DNA from: Acidobacteriaceae bacterium TAA 166
Lineage (GTDB): Bacteria; Acidobacteriota; Terriglobia; Terriglobales; Acidobacteriaceae
NCBI GenBank assembly: GCA_000421065.1
Contig: ATWD01000001.1
Location: 496,001-560,000, forward strand
DNA length: 64,000 bases
Direction of reading: 5' to 3'
Numbering within the stretch: the first letter of the stretch is position 1; every line of letters begins with the position of its first letter. The notes under the pieces were generated by a model that was given only the letters and a program-made list of their open reading frames with translations, ran no database searches and was not told the origin of the DNA. Shown piece by piece: positions 26,216 through 35,751 of the stretch. The position numbers and the translations under genes were made by a program.

Positions 26216-27658
26216 GTGAATCTTCTGCAACGCAGCATCGCCACCGGTCTCCTCCTCGCCTCCCCATCCCTCGGCTACGCCCAGCTCGAAGGCTCCAAGC
26301 CCGACCAGCCCCCCGCCCACCATCCCGTCCCCTCCATCCAGGACACCGAGACTCCCGCCCAGCACGACGCCCGCATGGCCTGGTGGCGCGAGGCCCGCTT
26401 CGGCATGTTCATCCACTGGGGCCTCTACTCCATCCCCGCCGGCACCTGGAACGGCAAGCAGGTTCCCGGCGCCGGCGAATGGATCATGAACAACGGTTCC
26501 ATCCCCGTCGCCGACTACAAAACCCTCGCCCCACGGTTTAACCCCACCGGCTTCAGCGCCCACGACATCGTCGCCCTCGCCAAGGCAGCCGGCATGAAGT
26601 ACATCGTCATCACCTCCAAGCACCACGACGGCTTCGCCATGTTCGACTCTAAGGCCGACCCCTTTAATATCGTCGCCGCCACCCCCTTCAAGCGCGACCC
26701 ACTCAAGGAGCTCGCCGAGGAGTGCCGCAAGCAGGGCGTCAAGCTCGGCTTCTACTACTCTCAGGATCAGGACTGGACCGCGCCCGGCGGAGGAGCCTAC
26801 GCCACCAACGGCCGCCACACCCCCAACAATCACTGGGACAAGGCCCAGGACGGATCCTTCGACGAGTACCTCCACAAGAAGGCCATTCCCCAGATCACCG
26901 AGCTCCTCACCAACTACGGAAACTTCCCCGTCGTCGTCTGGTTCGATACCCAGGCCCAGATGTCTCCCCAGAACGCCGCCGACATCGTCAAGCTGCTCAA
27001 CAAATATCCCAAGCTCATCTGGAACAACCGCCTCGGCGGCGGCTATAAGGGCGACACCGAGACCCCCGAGCAGTACATCCCCGCCCAAGGCTTCCCCGGG
27101 CGCGACTGGGAGTCCTGCATGACCATCAACGACACCTGGGGCTACAAGTCCAACGACACCAACTTCAAGTCCACCGAAACCCTCCTGCGCAACCTCATCG
27201 ACATCGCCAGTAAGGGCGGCAACTATCTTCTGAACATCGGTCCCGACTCCCACGGCATCGTGCCCCAGCCTGAGGTCGAGCGTCTCCAGGCGATGGGTCA
27301 GTGGATGAAGGTCAACGGCGAAGCCATCTACGGCACCGGCGCGACCATCTTCGATACCCCCACCGGAACCCTCAGCGCCACCGAGAAGGGACGCGACGGC
27401 AAACCCAAGTTCATCCCCACCTGGAACTGGCGCTCCACCACCAAGGGCAACAAGGTCTACATCGAGATCTTCCAATGGCCCAACGGCAGCTTCCACCTCG
27501 ACAAGACGCCGCGCCATGTCACAGGAGCCTATCTGCTCGCCGACCGCGCTCACAAGCCGCTCAAGATAACCCAGAACGGGGAGAGCCTTGACGTCCAACT
27601 CCCGGCCCAGGCCCTGGATCCGATTGCCACGGTCGTGGTTCTCAACACCACCCGGTAA
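26216..27658 (+). CDS. Secreted alpha-L-fucosidase, glycoside hydrolase family 29
   Basis: 480 aa from the GTG at 26216, chosen because it gives a signal peptide ('LLQRSIATGLLLASPSLGYA', cleavage after Tyr-Ala) and AAAGGG precedes it. Hydrolyses terminal alpha-L-fucose in the periplasm or outside. GH29 marks: 'RFGMFIHWGLYS', 'YIVITSKHHDGFAMF', 'LGFYYSQDQDW', and the region 'FPVVVWFDTQ' holding the candidate nucleophile Asp. The C-terminal ~100 residues look like a beta-sandwich. It sits near an MFS sugar-acid transporter and a ROK kinase, which suggests use of plant or algal sugars. Confidence 0.92.
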   Translation: MNLLQRSIATGLLLASPSLGYAQLEGSKPDQPPAHHPVPSIQDTETPAQHDARMAWWREARFGMFIHWGLYSIPAGTWNGKQVPGAGEWIMNNGSIPVADYKTLAPRFNPTGFSAHDIVALAKAAGMKYIVITSKHHDGFAMFDSKADPFNIVAATPFKRDPLKELAEECRKQGVKLGFYYSQDQDWTAPGGGAYATNGRHTPNNHWDKAQDGSFDEYLHKKAIPQITELLTNYGNFPVVVWFDTQAQMSPQNAADIVKLLNKYPKLIWNNRLGGGYKGDTETPEQYIPAQGFPGRDWESCMTINDTWGYKSNDTNFKSTETLLRNLIDIASKGGNYLLNIGPDSHGIVPQPEVERLQAMGQWMKVNGEAIYGTGATIFDTPTGTLSATEKGRDGKPKFIPTWNWRSTTKGNKVYIEIFQWPNGSFHLDKTPRHVTGAYLLADRAHKPLKITQNGESLDVQLPAQALDPIATVVVLNTTR

Positions 27659-27703
27659 GCGAGCTCCCGTAATTCGAATCCGCGCTTTTTGGGAGGAAAC
27701 CTT

Positions 27704-27742
27704 AGCGCTGCCCCACACGCAGTGGGTCCGTGCGGCAGCGCT
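27704..27742. terminator. Palindromic repeat end-piece acting as a convergent terminator
   Basis: AGCGCTGCC and GGCAGCGCT form a 9-bp stem with an inner CCCAC/GTGGG. The sequence matches the ends of the ~200-bp repeat family. It stands between the convergent fucosidase and YdcZ genes. Confidence 0.6.
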
Positions 27743-27751
27743 CTTCTCTCC

Positions 27752-28168
27752 CTACCACCGGCTCACAAACCATCCTCCCCAATCATCAGTCCACATCCGA
27801 TCATTCGCATGGCGATAACGCTCGAGCCCAATCCAGCCCAGATGGTCCAACATCACCGACGTCACTAGGGCCGCCGTAATACTGATCCCGGTAAACATCC
27901 CCGAGCCCATCTTCTGCGCCAGCACCAGTCCCGCCATCGTGAGCGCGGTACTAATCAACCCTCCCGTCCAGGCCGAAGGCCGGGCTGCCACAACCCTTGC
28001 CATTTCAGGGACAGGCTGCCGCATCCCCAGGGCGACCACCAGCATTCCTGCCAGCCCGAGCGCATAGACCGCGATACACGTCCAGACCGGTTGACCAAGC
28101 ACTTTATTCAGCTCGGCGTTCGTTCCCGATTGAAACGGATTCGCCGCTCCCGTCAAAATTGCAATCAA
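27752..28168 (-). CDS. YdcZ/DUF606-type DMT membrane protein
   Basis: 138 aa with four hydrophobic helices. The start 'IAILTGAANPFQSGTNAELN' is the DUF606 (YdcZ) signature of half-size drug/metabolite-superfamily transporters. The only in-frame start after an upstream stop is TTG at 28168, so translation may be weak or the 5' end slightly altered. Substrate unknown. It converges on the fucosidase gene. Confidence 0.72.
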   Translation of the reverse strand: MIAILTGAANPFQSGTNAELNKVLGQPVWTCIAVYALGLAGMLVVALGMRQPVPEMARVVAARPSAWTGGLISTALTMAGLVLAQKMGSGMFTGISITAALVTSVMLDHLGWIGLERYRHANDRMWTDDWGGWFVSRW

Positions 28169-28372
28169 AAACCTTGAGCATGATCATTCCTCTTCCCTCG
28201 CTCCCGTAGATGCCCCTTCCCCCTTCGCCTTGACACACCCGTGGCGCAAACGGCTATCCTCATCCAGAAATATAACTTACGTTTTGTAAACAGCCCTGGC
28301 GGCATCGCCCGAACCAGGCTCTCTCAGTGCAGCCAACCCTAGGGACCAACACGTCCGCCGGAGCCTCGATTC

Positions 28373-29695
28373 ATGCCGACTCAATCTGCCTCGATCTCAA
28401 ATCCCGGTCTCTCCTCCGAGAAGTCCAATATCCGATGGTTCGTCTGTGCCCTGCTCTTCGCCGCAACCACCATCAACTACATGGACCGGTCCGTCTTCTC
28501 GCTTATCGAACCTATCCTGCACAACGTCTCCTTCATGGGATGGAACCCCGGCGCCGACCGCTTTCACCAGCCGGACTTCGATAACAACTTCGGCAACGTC
28601 ATCATCTACTTCCAGATCGCCTACGGCATCGGCCTTCTGACCGCCGGCCGCATCATCGACAAGCTGGGAACCAAGGTCGGCTACGCCCTGGCCATCCTCA
28701 TCTGGGGCCTGTCCTCGATGTGCCACTCACTCGTCTCCTCGGTCGTTGGCTTCTACATAGCGCGCATCTTCCTCGGCCTCGGCGAAAGCGGCAACTTCCC
28801 CGCCGCCATCAAGGCCACCTCCGAGTGGTTCCCCGCCGACGAGCGCGCTCTCGCCACCGGACTCTTCAACTCCGGCTCCAACTTCTCCGCTCTCCTTGCC
28901 CCGCTCTTGGTCGCCGGCGTCACCTCCCGCTTCGGCTGGCGCGCGGCCTTCGTCACCACCGGCTCCCTGGGCATGATCTGGCTGGTCGTCTGGCTGCTCT
29001 TCCCCTATAACAAGCTCCGCCGCGGAGCCACCCAGACCCAGGCCAATCTCGCCCCCGTCACCGAAGGCGGCCCTCTGCTCAGCAAGCTCCTCACAAACCC
29101 CGGCCTCTATGCCTTCGCCGCCGGCAAGGCACTCACCGACGGCGTCTGGTGGTTCTATCTCTTTTATCTGCCTCAGTTCCTCAACCGGAACTATGGCCTC
29201 GACCTTCGCCAGCAGTACTGGTTCCTGGTCACCGTCTACGTCGTCTCCTCGGTGGGCTCCATCTTTGGCGGAGCGCTCTCCGGCTGGCGCATGAAGCGCG
29301 GAGCCACGGTCAACTCCGGACGCAAGTTCGCCATGCTGGTCATGGCCATCTGTGTCGTCCCGGTCATCTTCGTTCCGCACATGGGTCAGCTCTTCCCCAG
29401 CAATCCCTGGCCCGCGACCCTGCTCTTCGCCCTCGCCGCCGCCGCCCATCAGGGCTGGTCGGCCAACCTCTTCTCCACCACCGGCGACATGTTCCCCTCG
29501 ACCGCCATCTCCACTGTCGTCGGCATCGGAGGCGCCTGTGGGGCCGCCGGAGGAGCCATCTTCACCTCCATCGTGAAGAAAAACCTCTCCCTCCATCCCC
29601 TGCTTGTCTTCTGCATGGCTGGCTTTCTTTATCTGATCGCGCTGGCCATCATCCAGGTGCTGGTGCCCCGTCTGGGAGCTCCGCGCGAGGCATAA
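28373..29695 (+). CDS. MFS transporter, hexuronate/anion:cation symporter type
   Basis: 440 aa, 12 predicted membrane segments. N-terminal 'TTINYMDRSVFSLIEPIL' and 'GRIIDKLGTKVGYALAI', and 'LGLGESGNFPAAIKATSEWF' are typical of the ExuT/GudP (ACS) family that imports hexuronates and related sugar acids with protons. An inverted repeat TTAC-gtttt-GTAA (28277-28289) in the 164-base leader may be a regulator site. Its location next to a GH29 enzyme suggests co-use of polysaccharide breakdown products. Confidence 0.85.
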   Translation: MPTQSASISNPGLSSEKSNIRWFVCALLFAATTINYMDRSVFSLIEPILHNVSFMGWNPGADRFHQPDFDNNFGNVIIYFQIAYGIGLLTAGRIIDKLGTKVGYALAILIWGLSSMCHSLVSSVVGFYIARIFLGLGESGNFPAAIKATSEWFPADERALATGLFNSGSNFSALLAPLLVAGVTSRFGWRAAFVTTGSLGMIWLVVWLLFPYNKLRRGATQTQANLAPVTEGGPLLSKLLTNPGLYAFAAGKALTDGVWWFYLFYLPQFLNRNYGLDLRQQYWFLVTVYVVSSVGSIFGGALSGWRMKRGATVNSGRKFAMLVMAICVVPVIFVPHMGQLFPSNPWPATLLFALAAAAHQGWSANLFSTTGDMFPSTAISTVVGIGGACGAAGGAIFTSIVKKNLSLHPLLVFCMAGFLYLIALAIIQVLVPRLGAPREA

Positions 29696-29710
29696 CAGGT
29701 CGCCTTCATT

Positions 29711-29747
29711 CCGGCTAACCCCAAAACTGATTGTGGTGGTTAGCCGG
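29711..29747. terminator. 10-bp hairpin after the MFS transporter gene
   Basis: CCGGCTAACC pairs perfectly with GGTTAGCCGG around a 17-nt loop, 15 bases after the stop codon; no clear T run. Confidence 0.55.
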
Positions 29748-29817
29748 ATCTCACCCATCCAGCGGCCTTCGGTTGACCTTCCCGCAGCTGACACGTCGTA
29801 GAATAGACACCAGAGCC

Positions 29818-30468
29818 ATGCTTCCCGCGAAGCCATCTCGACTTCTCCTGCTGCTCGGTCTGACCGCACCGCTCTTCGCCCAGATTCCAGCCCAGCCCCC
29901 CACTCAGGCTCCAGCCGAGGCTGCCCCCCCGACTCCGGCTCAAATGCCGCCGAAAGACGCGAAGATCAGCCTGGACTCCGGCCAGCTTGACGTGATGGCG
30001 AATAACTCCAGCCTCAATCAGATCCTGCGCCGAATCACACAGCTTGCCGGCATCACCCTGACCGGCAGCGTTCCCGAGGAGCGGGTCTTCGGCAACTATG
30101 GTCCCGGGAAGCCCTCCGAGGTCATCGGTCAGCTGCTCGACGGCACCTCGACAAACATCCTGTTTATCGCCAGCACCGGGGACAAGCCCTCCGAGCTCAT
30201 CCTGACCCCTCGGGCAGGCGCGCCAACGCCCCCCAGTTCGAATTCTGCCTCCCGCTCCGAGGACAACGACGACGCCAACGCCCTGGCGGTCAATCCGCCT
30301 CCTCCAGCCGACCCGGATGCGGCAGCTCAGGCATCTCCTCCAGCGCAGCCCGCGCCTGCTCCGGCCCAGGCACCCGCCGTCTCGGGCCAGCAGTCTCCCA
30401 ACAACGTCAAGACGCCCCAGCAGATCTACGATCAGCTGATGAAGATGCGCCAGCAGCAGTCCCAATAG
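29818..30468 (+). CDS. Secreted Pro/Ala-rich protein with STN-like domain
   Basis: 216 aa from the ATG at 29818. Signal peptide 'SRLLLLLGLTAPLFAQ' (cut after Ala). Residues about 40-120 ('SLNQILRRITQLAGITLTGS', 'PSEVIGQLLDGTSTNILFI') resemble the secretin/TonB short N-terminal (STN) fold. The rest is low-complexity Pro-Ala-Gln sequence. Probably periplasmic; partner unknown. It may accompany a secretin or TonB receptor encoded elsewhere. Confidence 0.7.
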   Translation: MLPAKPSRLLLLLGLTAPLFAQIPAQPPTQAPAEAAPPTPAQMPPKDAKISLDSGQLDVMANNSSLNQILRRITQLAGITLTGSVPEERVFGNYGPGKPSEVIGQLLDGTSTNILFIASTGDKPSELILTPRAGAPTPPSSNSASRSEDNDDANALAVNPPPPADPDAAAQASPPAQPAPAPAQAPAVSGQQSPNNVKTPQQIYDQLMKMRQQQSQ

Positions 30469-30565
30469 GCGATCGGGAACGATCCCGATCCTATCCGCAC
30501 GCACATTTCCTGCTCTGGCTAATATCGATGACTACTTACTATTAAAGCTTCTCAACCTCTCTAAG

Positions 30566-30613
30566 GTGTCATCTTGAGCGAAGCAACCGAAGGAAGCGCG
30601 GTCGAAGGATCCC
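30566..30613. repeat. Single copy of a GAGCGAAGC-type intergenic sequence
   Basis: A stretch with 'GTCATCTTGAGCGAAGC' and 'GGTCGAAGGATCCC' resembles a dispersed intergenic motif I recall from acidobacterial genomes. Only one copy is seen in this window, so repeat status is unproven here. Confidence 0.35.
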
Positions 30614-30617
30614 AGCC

Positions 30618-32018
30618 TTACCTTCGCACATGAGCGCGCCGCATCACGTCATCCACAGCGTTGACCGCGGCCTCAAGCACCTGCCTTCCGCTCTCGGTCC
30701 AGGTCCTGGCCTCGAGGACCGGCATCCGCAGCGTCACCTTGGTTCCCCTGCCCGGGCGGCTGTTGACCTCGACGCTGGCCAGGGGGCCGTACTGAACCTC
30801 CATGCGCTCGCGAACGTTCTTCATGCCGATGCCGGCTCCCTGCCGCACCAGCGACTCCGCGCCTGAGTCCGAGTTGCGCTCGATCGACATTCCCACGCCA
30901 TCGTCCTCCACCTCGATGATCAGCATGGCCCTCTCGTCGATGCGGCTGCGCAGCGTGACCGTCCCTCCGGAGATTCTGGGCTCGAGGCCATGCTTGATGC
31001 TGTTCTCGATCAGGGGCTGCAGCAACATGCCGGGCACGACGATGTCGAGGGTGTCAGGGGCGATCTCCTTAACCACCCTCAGCTTCTCCCCGAAGCGCAC
31101 GACCTCGATGTCGAGATAGTCGTCCGTAAACGCCAGCTCGTCGCGAAAGGGGACGAAGGCGTCGCGGTCTTTGAGCAGTACGCGCAGAATATTGGCGAGT
31201 TTGACGATCATCTCGCGCGCCAGCTCCGGCTGGGATCGCACCAGAGAGGTGATCGAGTTCAGCGTGTTGAAAAGGAAGTGTGGATTGATCTGCCGCTGCA
31301 GGGCATCCAGACGGGCCTCGAGCAGAAGCCTCTCCTGCTCCTCGAGCCTTCGCTCCACCCGGATGGCGTTCCATATCTTCAGGGGAATTCCGACGACGAT
31401 GGGAGCGTTGGCGCAGATCAGAAGCTCGACCCACCACTGGCTGGAGTGCAGGCTGAAGTAGCGGCGCGGGTCGAACCAGGAGACGAGGCTGGCGCAGAAC
31501 TGCATGCCCGCGATGGTGACCAGCAGCAGGATCTGGCGGTCCAGGTGCGGCCTGCGCAGGTTGCGCGTGATCCAGCGGTAGATGCTGAGGTCGATCATCG
31601 GCGAGAACGACCAGACGTCCTCGGCATCGGCAAACCTTCGGAAGGTTCCGGCGGCGGCGGCGAGGATGAGGTTGATGGGAAGGGCCCAGTACTCGCCGTG
31701 AAACAGCGCCGGGATGGCGAGCGCGGCTCCGCCGGCCATGGCCGCGACCGGCCCTACCAGGATGCCGAGCAGGACAGTGGTCTCGAGCGAGAGATCGGCA
31801 GCGAGGAAGTTCGGGACCTTAACCCGGACGAGCACACCCAGCACCAGGGGGATGCAGATCATCGAGACCAGCTGCGCGGTCTCGCGAGGGGATCGGCGCG
31901 GGGCCAGAAGGACGTCCTTGAACCTCCGTGAGCGGGCAAGCGAGCTCGAGAAAGCGGCCGCGACTCCCAACTCGATCAGAAGCGTGATGAGGATCAGGGA
32001 GTAGGAGACATGGGCCAC
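30618..32018 (-). CDS. LytS/YehU-type sensor histidine kinase
   Basis: 466 aa from a GTG. Five to six N-terminal membrane helices (1-215, LYT 5TM-like), then a short coiled coil ('RRLEEQERLLLEARLDALQR'), the His_kinase region with phospho-His in 'INPHFLFNTLN' (H247) and a HATPase domain with N-box 'LLQPLIENSIKHG' and G-box 'GAGIGMKNVRERM'. This family pairs with LytTR response regulators; no regulator is adjacent, so it is an orphan here. Divergent from ribA, sharing the 127-base gap 32019-32145. Confidence 0.9.
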   Translation of the reverse strand: MAHVSYSLILITLLIELGVAAAFSSSLARSRRFKDVLLAPRRSPRETAQLVSMICIPLVLGVLVRVKVPNFLAADLSLETTVLLGILVGPVAAMAGGAALAIPALFHGEYWALPINLILAAAAGTFRRFADAEDVWSFSPMIDLSIYRWITRNLRRPHLDRQILLLVTIAGMQFCASLVSWFDPRRYFSLHSSQWWVELLICANAPIVVGIPLKIWNAIRVERRLEEQERLLLEARLDALQRQINPHFLFNTLNSITSLVRSQPELAREMIVKLANILRVLLKDRDAFVPFRDELAFTDDYLDIEVVRFGEKLRVVKEIAPDTLDIVVPGMLLQPLIENSIKHGLEPRISGGTVTLRSRIDERAMLIIEVEDDGVGMSIERNSDSGAESLVRQGAGIGMKNVRERMEVQYGPLASVEVNSRPGRGTKVTLRMPVLEARTWTESGRQVLEAAVNAVDDVMRRAHVRR

Positions 32019-32130
32019 CTTATTAATCTACGCTCCCGTAAAGATAGGTTGAAAGCGCGAGCAGGCTCCCGGCAGAAGAGAGAATCCCGGCCTGTGCTCC
32101 CCGAATCCAATCCTCGTGAGCCTCGAAACG

Positions 32131-32136
32131 TATAAT
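32131..32136 (+). promoter_or_regulatory. -10 box immediately before ribA
   Basis: TATAAT ends 9 bases before the ATG at 32146. A transcript starting at the usual 6-8 bases after it would be leaderless or nearly so. Confidence 0.4.
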
Positions 32137-32145
32137 CGCAAAGAG

Positions 32146-32784
32146 ATGCCTTTTACTGCCGTAAGCAAGGTAGCCGACGCCGACTTTCCCACTCGCTGGG
32201 GACATTTCCGGATCCTCGGCTTCGAGGGCATCATCGACAACCCCGAGCCCTGTAACGATGCCATCCCCGCGCCTGCCCGCAGAGTTGAGGGCGCGGTCGC
32301 CCTGGTGATGGGGGACATCCACTCGGCTCCTCCGATCGTCCGGATCCACTCCCAATGCCTCACGGGCGACGTCTTCCATTCGCTCCGCTGCGACTGCCGC
32401 CAGCAGCTTGAGCTCGCGCTTTCGATCATCACCGAGGCGGGATCGGGCATCGTGCTGTACGAGCAGCAGGAGGGCCGCGGGATCGGCCTGATGGCCAAGC
32501 TGCGGGCCTACGAGCTGCAGGATCAGGGCATGGACACGATCGAGGCTAATCTAGAACTGGGGTACAAGGCCGATTGCCGCGAATTCGAGCTTCCGGCTGA
32601 GGTCCTGAAGCTGCTCGACGTTCCGGCGGTTCGCCTGATTACGAATAATCCGGCCAAAGTGGAGGCGCTGGAGCAGGCCGGGATACTGGTGGTCGAGAGG
32701 ATCTCCGCCGAGGTCCCCTCCGAGCCGACGAACGAGCGTTATCTCCAAACCAAGCGCGAGAAGATGGGACACCTTGTCAGTTGA
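32146..32784 (+). CDS. ribA: GTP cyclohydrolase II
   Basis: 212 aa from the ATG at 32146 (a GTG at 32116 is possible but lies before the TATAAT box). First step of riboflavin synthesis: opens the GTP ring to give the pyrimidine precursor and formate. Zinc ligands in 'CLTGDVFHSLRCDC', catalytic and GTP-binding 'YEQQEGRGIGLMAKLRAY' and the C-terminal 'ITNNPAKVEALEQAGI' are complete. It is a stand-alone RibA without the RibB part. Confidence 0.93.
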   Translation: MPFTAVSKVADADFPTRWGHFRILGFEGIIDNPEPCNDAIPAPARRVEGAVALVMGDIHSAPPIVRIHSQCLTGDVFHSLRCDCRQQLELALSIITEAGSGIVLYEQQEGRGIGLMAKLRAYELQDQGMDTIEANLELGYKADCREFELPAEVLKLLDVPAVRLITNNPAKVEALEQAGILVVERISAEVPSEPTNERYLQTKREKMGHLVS

Positions 32785-32965
32785 GCTGGTTTCCCCCGGT
32801 AATCCCTAAGCCATTTATTCGATTCATCTTCGAAGCCCGGAGTCCAGACCGAGGATTCCGAGACCTTTTCATATTAAAAACGATCGAGTTTGCCGATTTC
32901 GTAGACCTCGAAGAGAAAATCTGCATCGCATGCAGAAGGGCCATATTTAACAAAAGAAAGAGGAA

Positions 32966-35167
32966 ATGTCAGCTATGGCATCTCGTTCCAAGACACTGCT
33001 GATCGTTCTGGGAGGTCTCCTCGCGATTCTTCTCATCGCTGTTCTGGCGATTCCACTCTTCCTGAACGCGGATAACTTCCGTTCACGCATTGAGACTGAG
33101 CTCACCAACTCGTTGGGACGCAAGGTGACCCTGGGCAAGCTGAACCTGTCGGTCTGGTCGGGAAGCCTTGTGGCCGAGAACGCCACGGTGGCGGACGATC
33201 CTGCGTTCAGCAGTCAGCCCTTCCTGCAGGCGACCTCGGTCAAGATCAACATCGAGATGATTCCTCTGATCACGACCCGCCAGGTGCACATCACCGGATT
33301 TGCGATCGATGCTCCGAAGATCAACCTGATCCGGCATACCAACGGCTCCTGGAATTATTCGACCATCGGGGCTGCGTCGGCGAAGCCGTCGAGCGACAGC
33401 TCAAGCTCGATGACCGGAGTGACGGTCGGCCACGTCGATGTCAGCAACGGTCAGGTCTCGATCTCGACGGAGTCAGCTCCCGGGCAGCCGGTGTCGCAGA
33501 AGCGCACGTACGATCAGGTCAACCTGCAGGCGAAGGACTTCGCCTTTTCAAAGCAGTTCCCCTTCACTGTCTCGGCGCACCTGCCGGCAGATGGAACAGT
33601 GGATCTGAATGGAAACGCCGGGCCGATCGACAAGACCGATGCCTCGAAGACTCCCTTTGGAGCGAAGCTTTCGGTGAAGCATCTGGATCCGGTGGCGGCG
33701 GGATTTCTCGAGAGCTCGGCCGGGGTGACCGGAACGATCGGAGCCATCGACGTGGAGGCGACGTGGAACGGGCAGCAGCTTCACCTCGCCAATCTGACGG
33801 TGGATACGCCGAACCTGAACGTGGCCCTCAAGAACACTCCCAAGACCGCGGCGGCGGCGCCTTCCGCTCCCGACAGCAATCAGATGCTGACGACGATGAG
33901 CGCCGATCATCTGCAGGTGAAGAATGGGACGCTGTCGATCGCTTCGCCGGGCCAGGCGAAGCCGGCGGTCTACTCGCAGATGAACGCGGAGGTGACGAAC
34001 CTCTCGCCCACGGCGGCGGCTCCGTTCAAAGTAAGCGCGCAGGTTCCGGGAGGTGGGTCGCTGAACGCGGATGGGACCGCAGGGCCGATTAATTGGAACG
34101 ATACGGGCGAGACTCCGTTCAATACGCATGCCACCCTGAACCACATCGATCTGGCTTCGAGCGGAGTGGTCGCGCCAGAGACCGGGATTGCGGGACTGGC
34201 CAACATCGACCTAAAGGCCAGCTCGGATGGAAAGACGATGAACGCGAACCTCTCAGCCAACGCGCAGCAGCTGCGGTTGGCACGGAATGGTTCGCCCTCG
34301 GCCAAGCCGGTTAACCTGACCGCGCAGATCAACCAGAATATGCAGGCGTTGACCGGACAGATTCAGAGCGCAACGGTCACCGTGGGCAAAGCCTCCGTCA
34401 ATATCAATGGCACCTATCAGAGCAGCGGACCGACGACTGCGCTGAACCTGAAGGTCAGCGGAAATTCGATGTCCATCGACGAGCTGCAGGACTTCCTGCC
34501 CTCGGTCGGGGTAAAGCTGCCGAGCGGATCGCGGCTGCAGGGCGGCACCTTAACGGCAAACCTGAACGTGACGGGCTCGAGCGCCCAGCCGATTATCAGC
34601 GGACCGATCAAGCTGCAGAATACGAACCTCGCAGGCTTCGACCTGGGCTCGAAGCTGCAGGCGGTCACGGCGCTGACGGGAGCGAAGACAGGTTCGGTGA
34701 CGCAGATTCGCTCGCTAAGCACCAACCTTCGCGTCGAGGGTGCGAATGTGCGCACGGATAATCTAGTGCTCGATGTTCCCTCTCTGGGCACCGCAACGGG
34801 GGCCGGAACGGTGGCGGCCTCGGGAGCGTTGAACTACAACGTCATCCTGAAGCTGACGGGCATTATCGGCGGCGGCAAGGCAGGTGCCGCCGCCGGAGCG
34901 GGCGGAATCGCCGGACAGCTGATGGGGATGATCCCCAACGCCGGCGGGGCGGCGGGCTCGATCGGAAGCATCGCAACCGGAGCGCTGAAGAACGGGATTC
35001 CGGTGGCGATCGGTGGAACGACCTCCAATCCGACCTTCGCGCCGAATCTTGCCGGAGCGATGAAGAGCGGAGCCGGCGCCCTGACGGGCAAAGCTCCGGC
35101 GCAGGGCAAGCAGAACCAGGCGAATCCTCTGGGTGGCGTTCTGGGAGGACTGCTGAACCGCAAGTAA
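32966..35167 (+). CDS. AsmA-family protein
   Basis: 733 aa. One N-terminal membrane anchor ('LLIVLGGLLAILLIAVLAI') followed by a long periplasmic beta-rich domain starting 'NADNFRSRIETELTNSLGRK', the AsmA signature. C-terminus is glycine/alanine rich ('GGKAGAAAGAGGIAGQLMG'), with an AsmA_2-like 'YNVILKLTG'. AsmA-like proteins are thought to help move lipids to the outer membrane. The start could be the ATG at 32975, better spaced from AGAGGA at 32959-32964. Confidence 0.85.
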   Translation: MSAMASRSKTLLIVLGGLLAILLIAVLAIPLFLNADNFRSRIETELTNSLGRKVTLGKLNLSVWSGSLVAENATVADDPAFSSQPFLQATSVKINIEMIPLITTRQVHITGFAIDAPKINLIRHTNGSWNYSTIGAASAKPSSDSSSSMTGVTVGHVDVSNGQVSISTESAPGQPVSQKRTYDQVNLQAKDFAFSKQFPFTVSAHLPADGTVDLNGNAGPIDKTDASKTPFGAKLSVKHLDPVAAGFLESSAGVTGTIGAIDVEATWNGQQLHLANLTVDTPNLNVALKNTPKTAAAAPSAPDSNQMLTTMSADHLQVKNGTLSIASPGQAKPAVYSQMNAEVTNLSPTAAAPFKVSAQVPGGGSLNADGTAGPINWNDTGETPFNTHATLNHIDLASSGVVAPETGIAGLANIDLKASSDGKTMNANLSANAQQLRLARNGSPSAKPVNLTAQINQNMQALTGQIQSATVTVGKASVNINGTYQSSGPTTALNLKVSGNSMSIDELQDFLPSVGVKLPSGSRLQGGTLTANLNVTGSSAQPIISGPIKLQNTNLAGFDLGSKLQAVTALTGAKTGSVTQIRSLSTNLRVEGANVRTDNLVLDVPSLGTATGAGTVAASGALNYNVILKLTGIIGGGKAGAAAGAGGIAGQLMGMIPNAGGAAGSIGSIATGALKNGIPVAIGGTTSNPTFAPNLAGAMKSGAGALTGKAPAQGKQNQANPLGGVLGGLLNRK

Positions 35168-35207
35168 AAAAGCAGCAGCAATCACGAAGGCCATTCTTGC
35201 AATGAGG

Positions 35208-35729
35208 CTATTTAGTCCGCATCGCAAGAACGGCCTTCGCCGTGGTAACGGCCTGGCCGATATGGCGCTGGGTGTGATCGGCGCAGTGGACGAGCAGGCC
35301 AGCCACAGTCGTAGGGAGTCTTTTGCGGCCCACGGTGCGGGCTTGGCCGTAGCTCTTCTCCGAGAAGGAGAGCAGGCGTCGGGTCGAGACCTCGATGGCT
35401 TCGGCGAACTCCATCAGGGTGGCCTCGCGGTCGACGAACTCCTCCTCGGTCTTGAGCAGGTGCAGCTGTCGCTCGGTAAGAGGCTGGTTCTCGGCGTAGG
35501 TCAACAGACGGTCGAGCGAACGTGCGATGTGGCGCAACTGAAAGCCTACAGAGGGAAGTCCGAGGGGACGAGCCTCCATCTCATCGCCGTTCAGACCATC
35601 GCACCAGCGGGCGGCATCTTCTGCCGCCAGCTCGAGCGCGTGCAGGATGGCGCGAAGAACTGGGTCCACCTCGGAGCGGGTTCCGCGCAGCCAGGGCTCT
35701 ACTCGTGGTTCTGTCATCTGAATCACCAT
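35208..35729 (-). CDS. DinB-like four-helix metal-binding protein
   Basis: 173 aa from the ATG at 35729. Four-helix DinB_2/YfiT fold with His ligands in 'LRHIARSLDRLLTYAE' (first helix) and 'HCADHTQRHIGQ' near the C-terminus, the typical three-His layout. Members include thiol transferases and many uncharacterised proteins; the substrate is unknown. A TTG further upstream would read into the adjoining repeat copy, so it was not used. Confidence 0.82.
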   Translation of the reverse strand: MVIQMTEPRVEPWLRGTRSEVDPVLRAILHALELAAEDAARWCDGLNGDEMEARPLGLPSVGFQLRHIARSLDRLLTYAENQPLTERQLHLLKTEEEFVDREATLMEFAEAIEVSTRRLLSFSEKSYGQARTVGRKRLPTTVAGLLVHCADHTQRHIGQAVTTAKAVLAMRTK

Positions 35730-35751
35730 ACTAGGCTGTATCGACCGATTC

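Noticed and set aside
26189..27718. A 509-aa open frame on the minus strand opposite the fucosidase gene
   Set aside because: It is a by-product of high GC and codon bias; the plus strand encodes an unmistakable GH29 enzyme and the translated minus strand is low-complexity Gly/Val/Asp.
28727..29869. A 380-aa minus-strand frame opposite the MFS transporter
   Set aside because: Gly/Glu-rich shadow of the transporter gene without any domain.
30566..30613. Insertion sequence remnant
   Set aside because: No inverted repeats or transposase fragment; only a dispersed intergenic motif.
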